NCBI GenBank assembly: GCA_945947575.1
Contig: CAMEYM010000005.1
Location: 45,565 to 109,564, forward strand
Length of the DNA stretch: 64,000 nt
Reading direction: 5' to 3'
Source of the DNA: Rhizobium sp. Q54
GTDB taxonomy: Bacteria > Pseudomonadota > Alphaproteobacteria > UBA2966 > CAIVPW01
Shown: positions 8,331-17,152 of the stretch, in pieces
How the letters are laid out: each line of letters begins with the position of its first letter
How positions within the stretch are numbered: the first letter of the stretch is position 1
Program-made: the position numbers and the translations under genes
The notes under the pieces: model-generated
Told to the model about the DNA's origin: nothing
Databases searched by the model: none
The model's input: the letters and a program-made list of their open reading frames with translations, nothing else

Positions 8331-8361
8331 AAACCTTTAGTTCGCTCGATCTTGCTGGTGC

Positions 8362-10275
8362 TTAGCCGGGCAGTTTGAACACGTACAGCGTGGTGCCCGA
8401 ACGGCGGTAACGGTTGGCGTCGGTGGCAGCCGCAGTCGCCGCAACGGCCGTGTTGGCGGCCGCCGAGCTCGAGATGATCGCGATGTACTGCTTGCCGCCG
8501 AACGAGTAGCTGATCGGCGATTGGTTGTAGCGAGCGCCGGAGCGGAACGTCCACGCGATGTCTCCGGTGCGCGCGTTGAACGCCCGCAACACGCCGGAGT
8601 CGTTGCCGCCCTGGAACAGCAGTCCGCCTGCGGTGGCGAGGATGGGCAGCGCGTTGGCGTCGCCGGTGTTCCAGTCCTTGCTCCATACGGTGCGGCGGTT
8701 GACCGGATCATTGGCGAGTAGCTGACCCGAAACGGTGGTCACCTTGCCGGTCACGTCCTTGGCCGGGTTGGTGACGCCGGCGGCGCCGCGCGTCAGGTTG
8801 TAGCCTTGGCCCGGCACGTAGTCGCCGCGCACGGCTGCAAGCGTCGAGCAGCTCGTGTTGTTTGGCGTGTAGAGGAGTCCGGTCTGCGGTGAGAACGCGT
8901 CGTTGTGCCAGTTACGGGCCGACGTGCCGGGGCAGTAGTAGACCTCGGTGCCAACGTAGTTCGTGACGGTCTTCGGCGCCGGATCGTGCTGGGTGTACTT
9001 GCGGCGATCGGCGACGTCGGTGAACAGGATCTTGTCCATGTCGTAGTTGGGCAGGCCGGTCGTCATGTTGACGTAGTTGGCGGTCGGATTGCCCGGGTTG
9101 CGGAAGATGTCGGAGTACGTGTGCATCCACGGCTCCATCACCAGCTTGCCGTTGGCGCGATCCCACACATAGAAGAGTCCGTTGCGCGCGGCCTTGATCG
9201 CCACCTTGCGGGTGGTGCCGCCGATGTTGAGATCGACGAGCGGCGTGATCAGCGGCTCGTCGAGGTCCCACATGTCGGCCGGCGTCAGGTTGTAGGCCCA
9301 CACCAACTCGCCGGTGATGGCGTCGCGTGCCATCTGCGAGGCGCAGAAGTTGTTGTGGTAGGCGACCAGGCCGCCGTTGGCGTCGAGGTCGGACTTGCCC
9401 CATTCGCGGCGATAGTCCGGGTTCCACGGGCCGCAGTTGCCGGTCGAGTAATAGAAGAGACCGACCTCGGGGTCGTACGTGAAGTAGCCCCAGCTGGTGC
9501 CACCGCCGCGCTTCCACGAGTCGCCGAACCAGCTGTCGAGCGCCGGGTTGGCGCCGGCCAGGTACGGATAGTTCTTGTTGAAGCGGGCGCCGATGCCGAC
9601 TTCGTTGTTCGGGCCCATGTTGTACATGGTCCACATCATGCGGCCGGTGTCGATGTTGTAGGCCTGCACCTTGCCGCGGGCGCCGCGCTCGCCGCCTTCG
9701 TTGCCGCCGATGAACAGCTTGCCGATGACGATGTTGTTGCCGGCCATGCCTTCACCGCGCGTGATGTCGGTGCCGACGGTGCGCCACAGCTGCTCGCCGC
9801 TCTTTGCGTCGAGGCCGATGTTCTGGCCGTCGAGGGTCGAGTAGAAGATCTTGCCTTCGGCGTAATACAGGCCGCGGGTCTGCGCACCGCAGCAGGTCTG
9901 CGCCGTGGCGAGCGCTACGTCCATGGTCGGACGGAACTCCCACTTGATGACCCCTTCCTTGGCGAGATCGAGGGCGTAGACGTAGTTGGGCTTCGGAGAC
10001 GCGATGTACATCGTGTCGCCGACGACCAGGGGTGACGCCTCGTGGCTGTCGAGGATGCCGATCTGCAGCGTCCACGCAACCTGCAGGTTCTTGACGTTGT
10101 TCAGGTTGATCTGCTCGAGGGCCGAGTAGTTCCAGCCGTTGTACGTGATGCTCGGCATCACGACATTTGCCGGATCCTTCGACTTGGCGAGTACGTCATC
10201 ATTCGCGAATGCGGTACCGGACACGCCGGCGACGGCAATTGCCGCCAGCGACGTCGACACTTTCCACTTCGACAT
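8362..10275 (-). CDS. PQQ-dependent alcohol dehydrogenase, predicted lanthanide type (paralogue 4)
   Basis: The fourth paralogue has 637 residues, with GGGGAGG seven bases before its ATG and signal peptide MSKWKVSTSLAAIAVAGVSG. It has the vicinal cysteines (TCCGAQTRG), GGERGARGK, STGNCGPWN and the Asp pair in MWDLDEP. Its N-terminal half and the ARFNKNYPYLAGANPALDSWFGDSW-type loop match paralogue 1 closely (first 20 residues ARFNKNYPYLAGANPALDSW). It lies just downstream of the cytochrome c gene but is separated from it by a terminator, so the two are transcribed apart. It lacks the poly-T/ACAATCC element of the other three, which suggests different control. Confidence 0.92.
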   Translation of the reverse strand: MSKWKVSTSLAAIAVAGVSGTAFANDDVLAKSKDPANVVMPSITYNGWNYSALEQINLNNVKNLQVAWTLQIGILDSHEASPLVVGDTMYIASPKPNYVYALDLAKEGVIKWEFRPTMDVALATAQTCCGAQTRGLYYAEGKIFYSTLDGQNIGLDAKSGEQLWRTVGTDITRGEGMAGNNIVIGKLFIGGNEGGERGARGKVQAYNIDTGRMMWTMYNMGPNNEVGIGARFNKNYPYLAGANPALDSWFGDSWKRGGGTSWGYFTYDPEVGLFYYSTGNCGPWNPDYRREWGKSDLDANGGLVAYHNNFCASQMARDAITGELVWAYNLTPADMWDLDEPLITPLVDLNIGGTTRKVAIKAARNGLFYVWDRANGKLVMEPWMHTYSDIFRNPGNPTANYVNMTTGLPNYDMDKILFTDVADRRKYTQHDPAPKTVTNYVGTEVYYCPGTSARNWHNDAFSPQTGLLYTPNNTSCSTLAAVRGDYVPGQGYNLTRGAAGVTNPAKDVTGKVTTVSGQLLANDPVNRRTVWSKDWNTGDANALPILATAGGLLFQGGNDSGVLRAFNARTGDIAWTFRSGARYNQSPISYSFGGKQYIAIISSSAAANTAVAATAAATDANRYRRSGTTLYVFKLPG

Positions 10276-10329
10276 GAATTAGCCTCCCCTTAGGTTGGTG
10301 GTTACGCGCACTACAACGGCACCAAAAAC

Positions 10330-10366
10330 GACAAAACCGCCGGACGTTGTTTCGGCGCCGGCGGCT
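10330..10366 (-). terminator. Terminator after the cytochrome c gene
   Basis: CCGCCGG (10337-10343) pairs with CCGGCGG (10358-10364). On the minus strand the stem is followed by TTTTGTCGTTTTTGG. It lies 42 bases past the cytochrome stop and before the dehydrogenase 4 start, so the two genes are separate units. Confidence 0.7.
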
Positions 10367-10407
10367 TTGTGCCTCGATGCGGGCCTACGCCCGCAAGTCT
10401 CTGATCC

Positions 10408-10851
10408 TCAGCCGCCCGGACCGCGCTGTGCCTTGACCATCTCCGGCGTGGCGTTGCCGCCGAAGGCGTTGCCGAATGAGTTCATCACGTAGGCGGTGAT
10501 GGCCGCGATCTGGCGGTCGTTCAGCGCGTCGGCGAACGGCGGCATGCCGTGCTCGACCGCGCCGACCAGGACCTGACTGATGACGGCGCCCGCGGCCTTC
10601 ATGTAGTCGTTGCCGGCGAGCTTGGGGCCGTCGCCGCCCTGGCCGTTGGCGCCGTGGCAGCCGGCACACTCCTTGACGTACAGCGGTCCGCCCTCGCGGA
10701 TCATGGTTGCCTGATCGACCGCCTGGGCGAGCTGCAGGTAGCCGCCACCGGTCAGTGCCGGCGCCTGCGGTTGCGGAAGTCCGATGGGCCCGGCTGCGAT
10801 CAGCCCGAGCGCGCCCGTCAGGGTCATTGCGATTGTCAGCGGTAGTTTCAT
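10408..10851 (-). CDS. Periplasmic class I cytochrome c, likely electron acceptor of the dehydrogenases
   Basis: This 147-residue protein has a signal-like N-terminus (MKLPLTIAMTLTGALGLIAA), one haem-binding motif C62-A-G-C65-H66 and a likely distal Met ligand at 103 (HGMPPF), the pattern of a small mono-haem cytochrome c. PQQ dehydrogenases of this family pass electrons to a dedicated cytochrome (MxaG, XoxG, ExaB). The position just upstream of four such enzymes makes that role likely. The frame is open further upstream to 11067, but the ATG at 10851 is directly followed by the signal peptide. Sequence alone does not show which of the four enzymes it serves. Confidence 0.82.
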   Translation of the reverse strand: MKLPLTIAMTLTGALGLIAAGPIGLPQPQAPALTGGGYLQLAQAVDQATMIREGGPLYVKECAGCHGANGQGGDGPKLAGNDYMKAAGAVISQVLVGAVEHGMPPFADALNDRQIAAITAYVMNSFGNAFGGNATPEMVKAQRGPGG

Positions 10852-11123
10852 TGGCCCGAGTCCTCTCGCCACGAAAGAATTCTCACAAATGGGTGGACCT
10901 CGCCGATCCGCGAGGCATGTCAGGAACATGTATGTTAGTACACGGCCCTGGCTGGGATAAAGCCTAGTTGGATGAGGCGCCGGTCGTTGGGCCGATCGGG
11001 TTGGGGGAGGCTGCGGAGGCGTAAGCTGCACCGGCTGGTGGTGGATGCTGTGGTTGTTTGCATCCAACCAGGGCCTGTGCGAGCATCGCCGGCCGCCACA
11101 TCAAGAGTGCGTATTTTTTGTCC
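10852..11123. promoter_or_regulatory. Divergent control region between cytochrome c and the vWA/MoxR operon
   Basis: This 272-base gap separates the minus-strand cytochrome gene from the plus-strand operon and must carry both promoters. A short inverted repeat CATGT-N5-ACATG lies at 10916-10930 and could be an operator shared by both directions. No unambiguous -35/-10 pair was recognised. Confidence 0.35.
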
Positions 11124-12710
11124 ATGAAGCAGGCATCTTCCGCCGGGGCTGAGCCACCGGCTGCGCCGAATGGCGCGACCGACGCCCGCCTTGCCGGCGT
11201 CCTAGAACGGCTCGGACGCGCGCGTCAGCGCACTGCTTACGGCACGTTCGTGACCATCGCGACCGGCGGCGTGCTGATCGCGCTCACGCTCTTTTGTCTG
11301 CTCGAGCTGATGCACGGCCTGCTCGGTTCGCTGGCACCCTGGCTCGCCTTCGAGAATGTCGCGGTGCCCCAGTGGCTCGCCGCCTGGCGCCCGGCGCCGG
11401 TGCCGCAGCACCTCATGCTCGCCATCGATGTTGCCGTCGTCGTCATGCTGATCGCGCCGGCTGTCGCACTCCTGCGCCGGCCCGAGATCGATCGCATGGC
11501 GCGCGCTGCCGACGCCAAGTTCCAACTGCATGAGAGCGTAAGCACTGCGCTCGAAGTTGCCGCTGCGCCCAATCGTCACGCCGGTGTCGTCAGCCAGGCG
11601 CTGCTCCAGAGCGTCCAGGCGCGCGCCGCGTCGGTGGTTCCCTCCAACCTCGTGCCGGTGACCCTGCCGCGTGTGGCGCTCGGCGTGCCGGTTCTGATCG
11701 CCGTCGCCGCACTGCTGTCGGTGGCGCCGCCGCCGCCGCTCCTGCAGGAAGCATGGGGAGCACTGCGGGCGTCGCCGGAAGTCGGCACCTTCACCGATGC
11801 GGACCGCGACGAGGCCGCCGTGACCCTCCAGGCGATTGCCGCGATCCTGAAACAGGACGGCGAGGACCGCGCCGACCCCCAGATCCAGCAGATCGCCCAC
11901 GATCTCGAGCAACTCGGCAAGCAACTCGCGACCACGCCCGGCATGGGTATCCAAGACTTGGCGGATGGGCTCGACCGCCTGATGGCGCGCGCCACCGAAG
12001 CCTACCAGCGCGTCGGCGAGCAGCCGGAAGCGCCGACCAACTTCGGCCGCATGATCGGCGCCGTCGCCACGCAGCTCGGCGCGAACCGCACGAAGACCAT
12101 CGCGGCCGGCGCCCGCGCCATGCAGCAGCAAGAGGGCTGGAACCGGCCCGACAATCCCTTCACCGGCCTGCTGACGACGCGCGACGAGTACAACGGCCCT
12201 GGCCGCGACGACCCGGCCGACATGGTGCCGCCCGCCCAGGTGCTGGGCGACGCCGGCGACGGCCGCTTCGGCGCCGAAGGCGACGGCATTGTCGACGCGA
12301 TCGGTGATGGCCGCGCTCCCGACGACGACGTCTACGGACCCGATGGTCCGGGCGGCGGCGGCGGCCCGCTTGGCGAGATGGTGGGCGGCGCCGACGGCGA
12401 GGGCCCCGGCGACTTCGCCGGCAAGGGCACCACGGGCAAGCTGTTCGCAGACTACATGGCGCGCCTCGGCCTCGCCGCCGAGCACGAAGTGCTTCTGCAG
12501 AACGCTGCCGGCGGCGGTGGCCGCCGCACACGCTTCAACCTGCCGCCGCAGATGGGTGGCGAGAATGCCAACCTCGGTGGCGCTCCTGCGGCCGCCGGCG
12601 GCTGGGTGCAGAAGCAAGAGCAAGAAGTCACCCGCACGCCGCTTCCGGCTACGGCGCGCGATATCGTCAGCCGCTACTTCCAAGCATTGATGGTGGAGCG
12701 CGGGAAGTGA
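11124..12710 (+). CDS. DUF4175-like membrane protein heading the vWA/MoxR operon
   Basis: The protein has 528 residues from the ATG at 11124; the frame also allows a TTG at 11058, but the extra 22 residues look unlike coding sequence. It has three hydrophobic segments (residues about 30-57, 95-115 and 175-195), then a soluble alpha-helical region with DRDEAAVTLQAIAAILK. A long Gly/Asp-rich low-complexity stretch follows (about 375-460), and the end is basic. The segment RRPEIDRMARAADAKFQL after the second membrane helix resembles DUF4175-type proteins that accompany MoxR/vWA operons; this is a weak assignment. The stop overlaps the GTG start of the next gene by four bases, so they are translationally coupled. 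A membrane scaffold role is inferred from context only. Confidence 0.6.
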   Translation: MKQASSAGAEPPAAPNGATDARLAGVLERLGRARQRTAYGTFVTIATGGVLIALTLFCLLELMHGLLGSLAPWLAFENVAVPQWLAAWRPAPVPQHLMLAIDVAVVVMLIAPAVALLRRPEIDRMARAADAKFQLHESVSTALEVAAAPNRHAGVVSQALLQSVQARAASVVPSNLVPVTLPRVALGVPVLIAVAALLSVAPPPPLLQEAWGALRASPEVGTFTDADRDEAAVTLQAIAAILKQDGEDRADPQIQQIAHDLEQLGKQLATTPGMGIQDLADGLDRLMARATEAYQRVGEQPEAPTNFGRMIGAVATQLGANRTKTIAAGARAMQQQEGWNRPDNPFTGLLTTRDEYNGPGRDDPADMVPPAQVLGDAGDGRFGAEGDGIVDAIGDGRAPDDDVYGPDGPGGGGGPLGEMVGGADGEGPGDFAGKGTTGKLFADYMARLGLAAEHEVLLQNAAGGGGRRTRFNLPPQMGGENANLGGAPAAAGGWVQKQEQEVTRTPLPATARDIVSRYFQALMVERGK

Positions 12711-15700
12711 GCTTGCTGGCCCCTGGCTGGCTCGTTCTGGGGGCGCTGATCGGACTTGTGCTGGTTCTGCACATGCGCCGGCGGCGCCAGCTGGACGTAC
12801 CCAGCGTCGTGCTTTGGCGTCTGCTCGAGAACACCGTCGCGCCGCGTCGCGCGCTGCGGCGTCCGCCGGCCAGCCTGTTGCTGTTCCTGCAAATCGCGGT
12901 GGTGGCCCTCGTCGCCATCGCGCTCGCGCAGCCGATCCTTTCCGGTGGCCAGAGCGGCGCGCAGCACACCATTTACGTGCTCGACGCGTCGGCCAGCATG
13001 CGCGCCACCGATCAGGCGCCGTCGCGCTTCGACACCGCGCTCGCCCGTCTTGCCGGTCTCATCGAGAGCGACACGACCGGCACCGGCGCGCGCGTCTCCC
13101 TGATCACCGCCGGACCCGAAGCGCGCCTCCAGGTCGCACGCCAGGCCGATGCCGCCGGCATCCTGCCCATCGTGCAGGGGCTGCGCGCCGGTGACGGCAA
13201 CGCCGACTGGCGCGGTGCCGCGATCCTCATGCAGTCGCTGGTGCGCGCCGACGAAGCGGCCGAAGTCGTCGTCGTCACCGACGGCGCCGACGCCGGCGTC
13301 GCCGAGATCGCCCGCGCCTTCCCCGGTGTTCCGGTACGCCGCGCTCTCGTCAGCGGCAATGATTCCGCCAACGTCGGCCTGACCGCCCGCTTCACGCCCA
13401 TCAATGCCGAGACCGGCGAATGGCGCGTCGAGGGCATGGTGCGCTTCAGCGGGCCTACGCCCGATGCCGCCGCCATTGAGGTGATGTTCCAGCCCGCCGG
13501 CGTCGATGGCTTCGTCGCGCTCACCACCACCAACGTGACGCGCGTCGGCAACGACACCACCTTCAGCAGCGAGATGCGCGTGCCGGGCGCCGGCGTCGTG
13601 CGCCTGCAGCTTGCCGCCGACGCGGGCCCGCACGACAACAGCGTCCACTTCGCCGTGCGCCGCGAGCCGGTCAAGGCGCGCGTTCTCTATCTCGGCTCGC
13701 CGTCGGTGCCGCTGCTCGCCGCGCTGCAGTCGATCCACTACGTCGAGGTGGTTGCCGCCGACGCGCTGCCGCCCGACGACCAGATCTTCGACCTCGTGGT
13801 CGTCGACGGCATGACGCTGCAGCGCCGCCCGGAGACCAACACGCTGTGGGTGGGCGGCGGGCACGTGGCGTCGCTCAGTCCGCCCATTCCCCTGCGCGAT
13901 CCTTACGTCACCGGCTGGGAGCGCGATCACCCGCTCGCCGAGCAGGTCGACTGGACCGCCATCTCGCCCGAGCTCGGCTTCCGCGTGCCGCGTCTGCCGG
14001 GCGCTACCGTGCTGGCCGAGTCGGGCGGCCTGCCGCTCGTTCAGGCGCGCACTACTCCGTTCGGCCGCGAGGTGCAGCTCGCGTTCCAGATCGATGACAC
14101 CGGCTGGTCTGATCGCTCCAGCTTCCCGGTGTTTGTCACCAATTTCGTGCGTTGGCTGGGCGTCGACCTCGGTGCCGTGTCCGAGCCGAACTGCCAGGTC
14201 GGCGTCCTCTGCCCGTTGCCGTCGCGCTTTTTGGGCGCGCGCATCGTCTCGCCCGACGGAGCCGAGCGCACTCTGATCAGCACCGCGGGAGTCGATTTCC
14301 TGGTGCCCGGCATGGAGCGTGGCTTCGCGCCCGAGCGCGCCGGCATCTATCGCGTCGTCACGCCCGATGAGACCCGTCTCATCACGGTCGCGGCCGCAAC
14401 TACCGGCGAGACGTCTCTCGCCGCCTTCGAGGACTCCGCCACCGACGAAGTCGGCGCCGGCAGTTCGCTGCGCGTCTGGTGGTGGCTGCTGGCCGCCGCC
14501 CTCGTCATCCTGCTGGTAGAGACCTGGATCTCCGGCCGCGGCACCGAGCAGTTCCTGCGTCCCGAGGCCCTCGGCTCGTCGCGCGCGCTGTCGGGCCGCC
14601 GCCGCCTGCTGCTGGGCCTGCGCGTCGCCGGCATCGCCGTCCTGGTCGGCGCCTTGTCCGGTATGCCGCTGCCCTCGCGCGTGCCCGCCGAAGAGCTGGT
14701 GGTCGTCGTCGGTACCGACTTCGGCACCGACAAGCGCAACGTCGATCGTGATCGTTTGCTCGCCGAGATCGGCACGCGTCTCGCCGACCGCGGTGACGAA
14801 GCCAACGCCGGCGTCGTCGTCGCCGGGGCGCCGCCGCGCGTCGCCGTCGATATCGGCGCGGGTGGCGAGTGGCGCGAGGATCCGTTCCGCTCCGTCGCTC
14901 CCGGCACCAACCTCGAGCGCGCCACCAACCTCGCGTCGGCGATGCTGCGCGCCGACCGTCCGGGCCGCATTGTTCTCGCCACCGAAGGCAACGAGACCGC
15001 CGGTGAGATCGCCCGCGCGCTCCCCAGCCTGCGCGCGCGCGGCGTCGCCGTGGACGTGCGCCCGCTCACCGAGCTGCCGCCCGGCGAGGTGCTGGTCGAA
15101 TCGGTGGGCGCGCCGGCCCGCGTCTATCGCGGCGACACGTTCCTGCTTGATGCCGTCATCTACGCCCAGGCGCCGCAGAAGGGCGTCTTCACCATCTACC
15201 GCGGCGGCGAGGCGGTGCTCGAGAACGAGGTCGATCTGCTCGCCGGACGCAACCGGGTCGAGACCGCGGTCAACGCCGGCGACGCCGGCACGCTCCTGCT
15301 CGAAGTGGCAGTGCAGGCGCCGCGCGACACGTTTGCCGAAAACAACAAGAACGGCGCCATCGTCACCATCGCCGCCAATCCCAACGTCGTCGTCATCACC
15401 CAGGACCTCATCGTCGGCGAGTACTTCCAGCGTGCCATCGCCGTGCAGGGCCTGACCGCCAAGGTCATCACGCCCACCCAGGCGCCCAAGAAGCTCGACG
15501 ACTGGTTGCAGTACGACAGCGTCGTGCTGATGAACGTCCCGGCGCTGGCCCTCGACACCAGCCAGCAGGAGCAGATCGAGGAGCTCGTCTCGGTCCACGG
15601 CAAGGGCCTGTTCATTCTCGGCGGCGAGACCTCGTTCGGCCCGGGTGGCTACTTCGGCACTCCGTTCGAGCGCATGTCGCCCCTCTCCTCGCGAATCCCG

Positions 15701-17089
15701 CACGAGACGCCCAAAGTTGCGCTGGTGTTCGTGCTCGACCGCTCCGGCTCGATGTCGGCCGCCGCGGACGAGACCGGCCGCCTGACGCGCCTCGACGTCG
15801 CCAAGGAAGCGACGCTGACCGCGGTCAGCCTGCTCAACGATGACGCTCGCGTCGGCATCGTCGTGTTCGACGGCGAAGGCTACGTGCTGGTGCCGCTGCA
15901 GCAGCAAAAGGATGAGGCCGCCATCGATCGCGCCCTCGGGCCGCTCATCCCCGGCGGCGGCACGTTCATCTTCCCGGGTCTCGAACTTGGCGTCAGCATG
16001 ATCGAGCGCGTCGATGCTTCAGCGAAGCACATCGTGGTGATGACCGACGGCCTGTCGCAGGAAGCGAACTTCGCCGCGCTGATCGCGCGCGCCAAAAACG
16101 CCAACATCTCGATCTCGGCGATCGCCATCTCCAGCGCTGCCGATCCGCGCCAGCCGCAGGCGATTGCCGAGGCGGCGGGCGGCCAGTTTTATCACACCGA
16201 AGACATGCGAGCCCTGCCCAGCATCCTCAGCCAAGAGACGCTGATGCTGTCGAGTTCGCCGGTGAAGAAGGTTGTCGCCCCGGTCAACTGGGAGAACCGC
16301 GACGCCGCGTTCCTTGCCGGCCTGCCCAATACCCTGCCGCCGGTGCACGCCTACATCCGCACCACCGCGCAGCCGCAGGCCGACCTGCACATGACCGTCA
16401 CCGATGACAAGGGCGAGAAGGAGCCCTTGATGGCAAGCTGGCGCTACGGCAACGGCAAGGTGCTCGCGCTCGCCACCCACGGCGCCGGTCTCGGCACCGA
16501 GGCGTGGATCGATCTGCCCGAGTACCCGCTGATGTGGTCGCAGGCCATCCGTCACTTCCTGCCCGACGCCAAGGGCCCGGGCGTGCACGTCACCATCCAG
16601 CGCCAGGGCGACGATCTCCAGGTCGCGGCGGACCTGGTCGCCACCAACGGCACGCCCATCGTCAATCGCGCGGTCGTGGCCACCGGCCCGGACGGCGCCA
16701 CCACGACTCTGCGCGAGGTCGGCGGCGGCCACTACGAGGGCATGTTCCCCTCGGTTTCGACTGGCGCTTGGCGCGTCGAGGTCAAGGCCGACGAGTTGGT
16801 CGGCGAGGCGCATACCTACATCGCCTATCCGGCGCGCTACGACTTCGCGCGCTCCGACTTCGACAAGCTGCGCGCGCTGGCCGGCATGAGCGGCGGCCGC
16901 CTGCTGCCCGGCGAGCAATCGGTGTTCTCCGATGCGATGCAATGGATCGCCGCCCCCGGCTGGCGATTCTGGGCCATCGTCGCGCTATTGTTGTTCCTGA
17001 CGGACCTGACGATCCGCTACGCGCCGAACCTGTTCGGCCTGTTGCGGCGCTCGTCTGACAATCGTGCCGCCGCTGCGGCGTCGGCCTAA
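12707..17089 (+). CDS. 1460-residue BatA-like fusion protein with two MIDAS von Willebrand A domains
   Basis: Visible layout: two N-terminal membrane helices (about 6-20 and 58-76) with the BatA-type sequence between them; vWA domain 1 with an intact MIDAS motif D93-A-S-A-S97; two membrane helices near 593-612 and 630-648; a degenerate third vWA-like segment (about 665-800); a beta-sandwich-like region; a glutamine-amidotransferase-like segment (about 900-1000, GKGLFILGGETSFGPGGYFG); vWA domain 2 with intact MIDAS D1011-R-S-G-S1015; and a last membrane helix near 1422-1443. This looks like two BatA/DUF1355-type proteins fused end to end, much longer than a normal BatA (about 330 residues). 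vWA domains bind Mg2+ and partner proteins, usually MoxR and DUF58 proteins. It is coupled to the upstream gene and followed by moxR after 63 bases. Confidence 0.8.
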   Translation: MSLLAPGWLVLGALIGLVLVLHMRRRRQLDVPSVVLWRLLENTVAPRRALRRPPASLLLFLQIAVVALVAIALAQPILSGGQSGAQHTIYVLDASASMRATDQAPSRFDTALARLAGLIESDTTGTGARVSLITAGPEARLQVARQADAAGILPIVQGLRAGDGNADWRGAAILMQSLVRADEAAEVVVVTDGADAGVAEIARAFPGVPVRRALVSGNDSANVGLTARFTPINAETGEWRVEGMVRFSGPTPDAAAIEVMFQPAGVDGFVALTTTNVTRVGNDTTFSSEMRVPGAGVVRLQLAADAGPHDNSVHFAVRREPVKARVLYLGSPSVPLLAALQSIHYVEVVAADALPPDDQIFDLVVVDGMTLQRRPETNTLWVGGGHVASLSPPIPLRDPYVTGWERDHPLAEQVDWTAISPELGFRVPRLPGATVLAESGGLPLVQARTTPFGREVQLAFQIDDTGWSDRSSFPVFVTNFVRWLGVDLGAVSEPNCQVGVLCPLPSRFLGARIVSPDGAERTLISTAGVDFLVPGMERGFAPERAGIYRVVTPDETRLITVAAATTGETSLAAFEDSATDEVGAGSSLRVWWWLLAAALVILLVETWISGRGTEQFLRPEALGSSRALSGRRRLLLGLRVAGIAVLVGALSGMPLPSRVPAEELVVVVGTDFGTDKRNVDRDRLLAEIGTRLADRGDEANAGVVVAGAPPRVAVDIGAGGEWREDPFRSVAPGTNLERATNLASAMLRADRPGRIVLATEGNETAGEIARALPSLRARGVAVDVRPLTELPPGEVLVESVGAPARVYRGDTFLLDAVIYAQAPQKGVFTIYRGGEAVLENEVDLLAGRNRVETAVNAGDAGTLLLEVAVQAPRDTFAENNKNGAIVTIAANPNVVVITQDLIVGEYFQRAIAVQGLTAKVITPTQAPKKLDDWLQYDSVVLMNVPALALDTSQQEQIEELVSVHGKGLFILGGETSFGPGGYFGTPFERMSPLSSRIPHETPKVALVFVLDRSGSMSAAADETGRLTRLDVAKEATLTAVSLLNDDARVGIVVFDGEGYVLVPLQQQKDEAAIDRALGPLIPGGGTFIFPGLELGVSMIERVDASAKHIVVMTDGLSQEANFAALIARAKNANISISAIAISSAADPRQPQAIAEAAGGQFYHTEDMRALPSILSQETLMLSSSPVKKVVAPVNWENRDAAFLAGLPNTLPPVHAYIRTTAQPQADLHMTVTDDKGEKEPLMASWRYGNGKVLALATHGAGLGTEAWIDLPEYPLMWSQAIRHFLPDAKGPGVHVTIQRQGDDLQVAADLVATNGTPIVNRAVVATGPDGATTTLREVGGGHYEGMFPSVSTGAWRVEVKADELVGEAHTYIAYPARYDFARSDFDKLRALAGMSGGRLLPGEQSVFSDAMQWIAAPGWRFWAIVALLLFLTDLTIRYAPNLFGLLRRSSDNRAAAAASA

Positions 17090-17152
17090 CTTCACGAAAT
17101 CCGGCCAAAGGAATCCAGCTAGGGTTTGGCTCAGGGGGAGCGAGGAAACAAG

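Larger units (their letters stand above)
7957..8361. other. Gene-free control region between dehydrogenases 3 and 4
   Basis: This 405-base stretch has no credible gene. From right to left it holds the terminator of dehydrogenase 4 (8301-8330), a second G-run/C-run palindrome (8221-8253), a 13-base direct repeat (8193-8219), an inverted repeat (8163-8181), the shared element (8101-8119) and the ribosome binding site of dehydrogenase 3 (GGGAGGG near 7965). Confidence 0.7.

Noticed and set aside
12674..15907. 1077-residue open frame on the minus strand
   Set aside because: It lies antisense to the vWA fusion gene. Its translation is a low-complexity Arg/Gly/Asp/His string, typical of a GC-rich shadow frame, and has no start signal or family motif.
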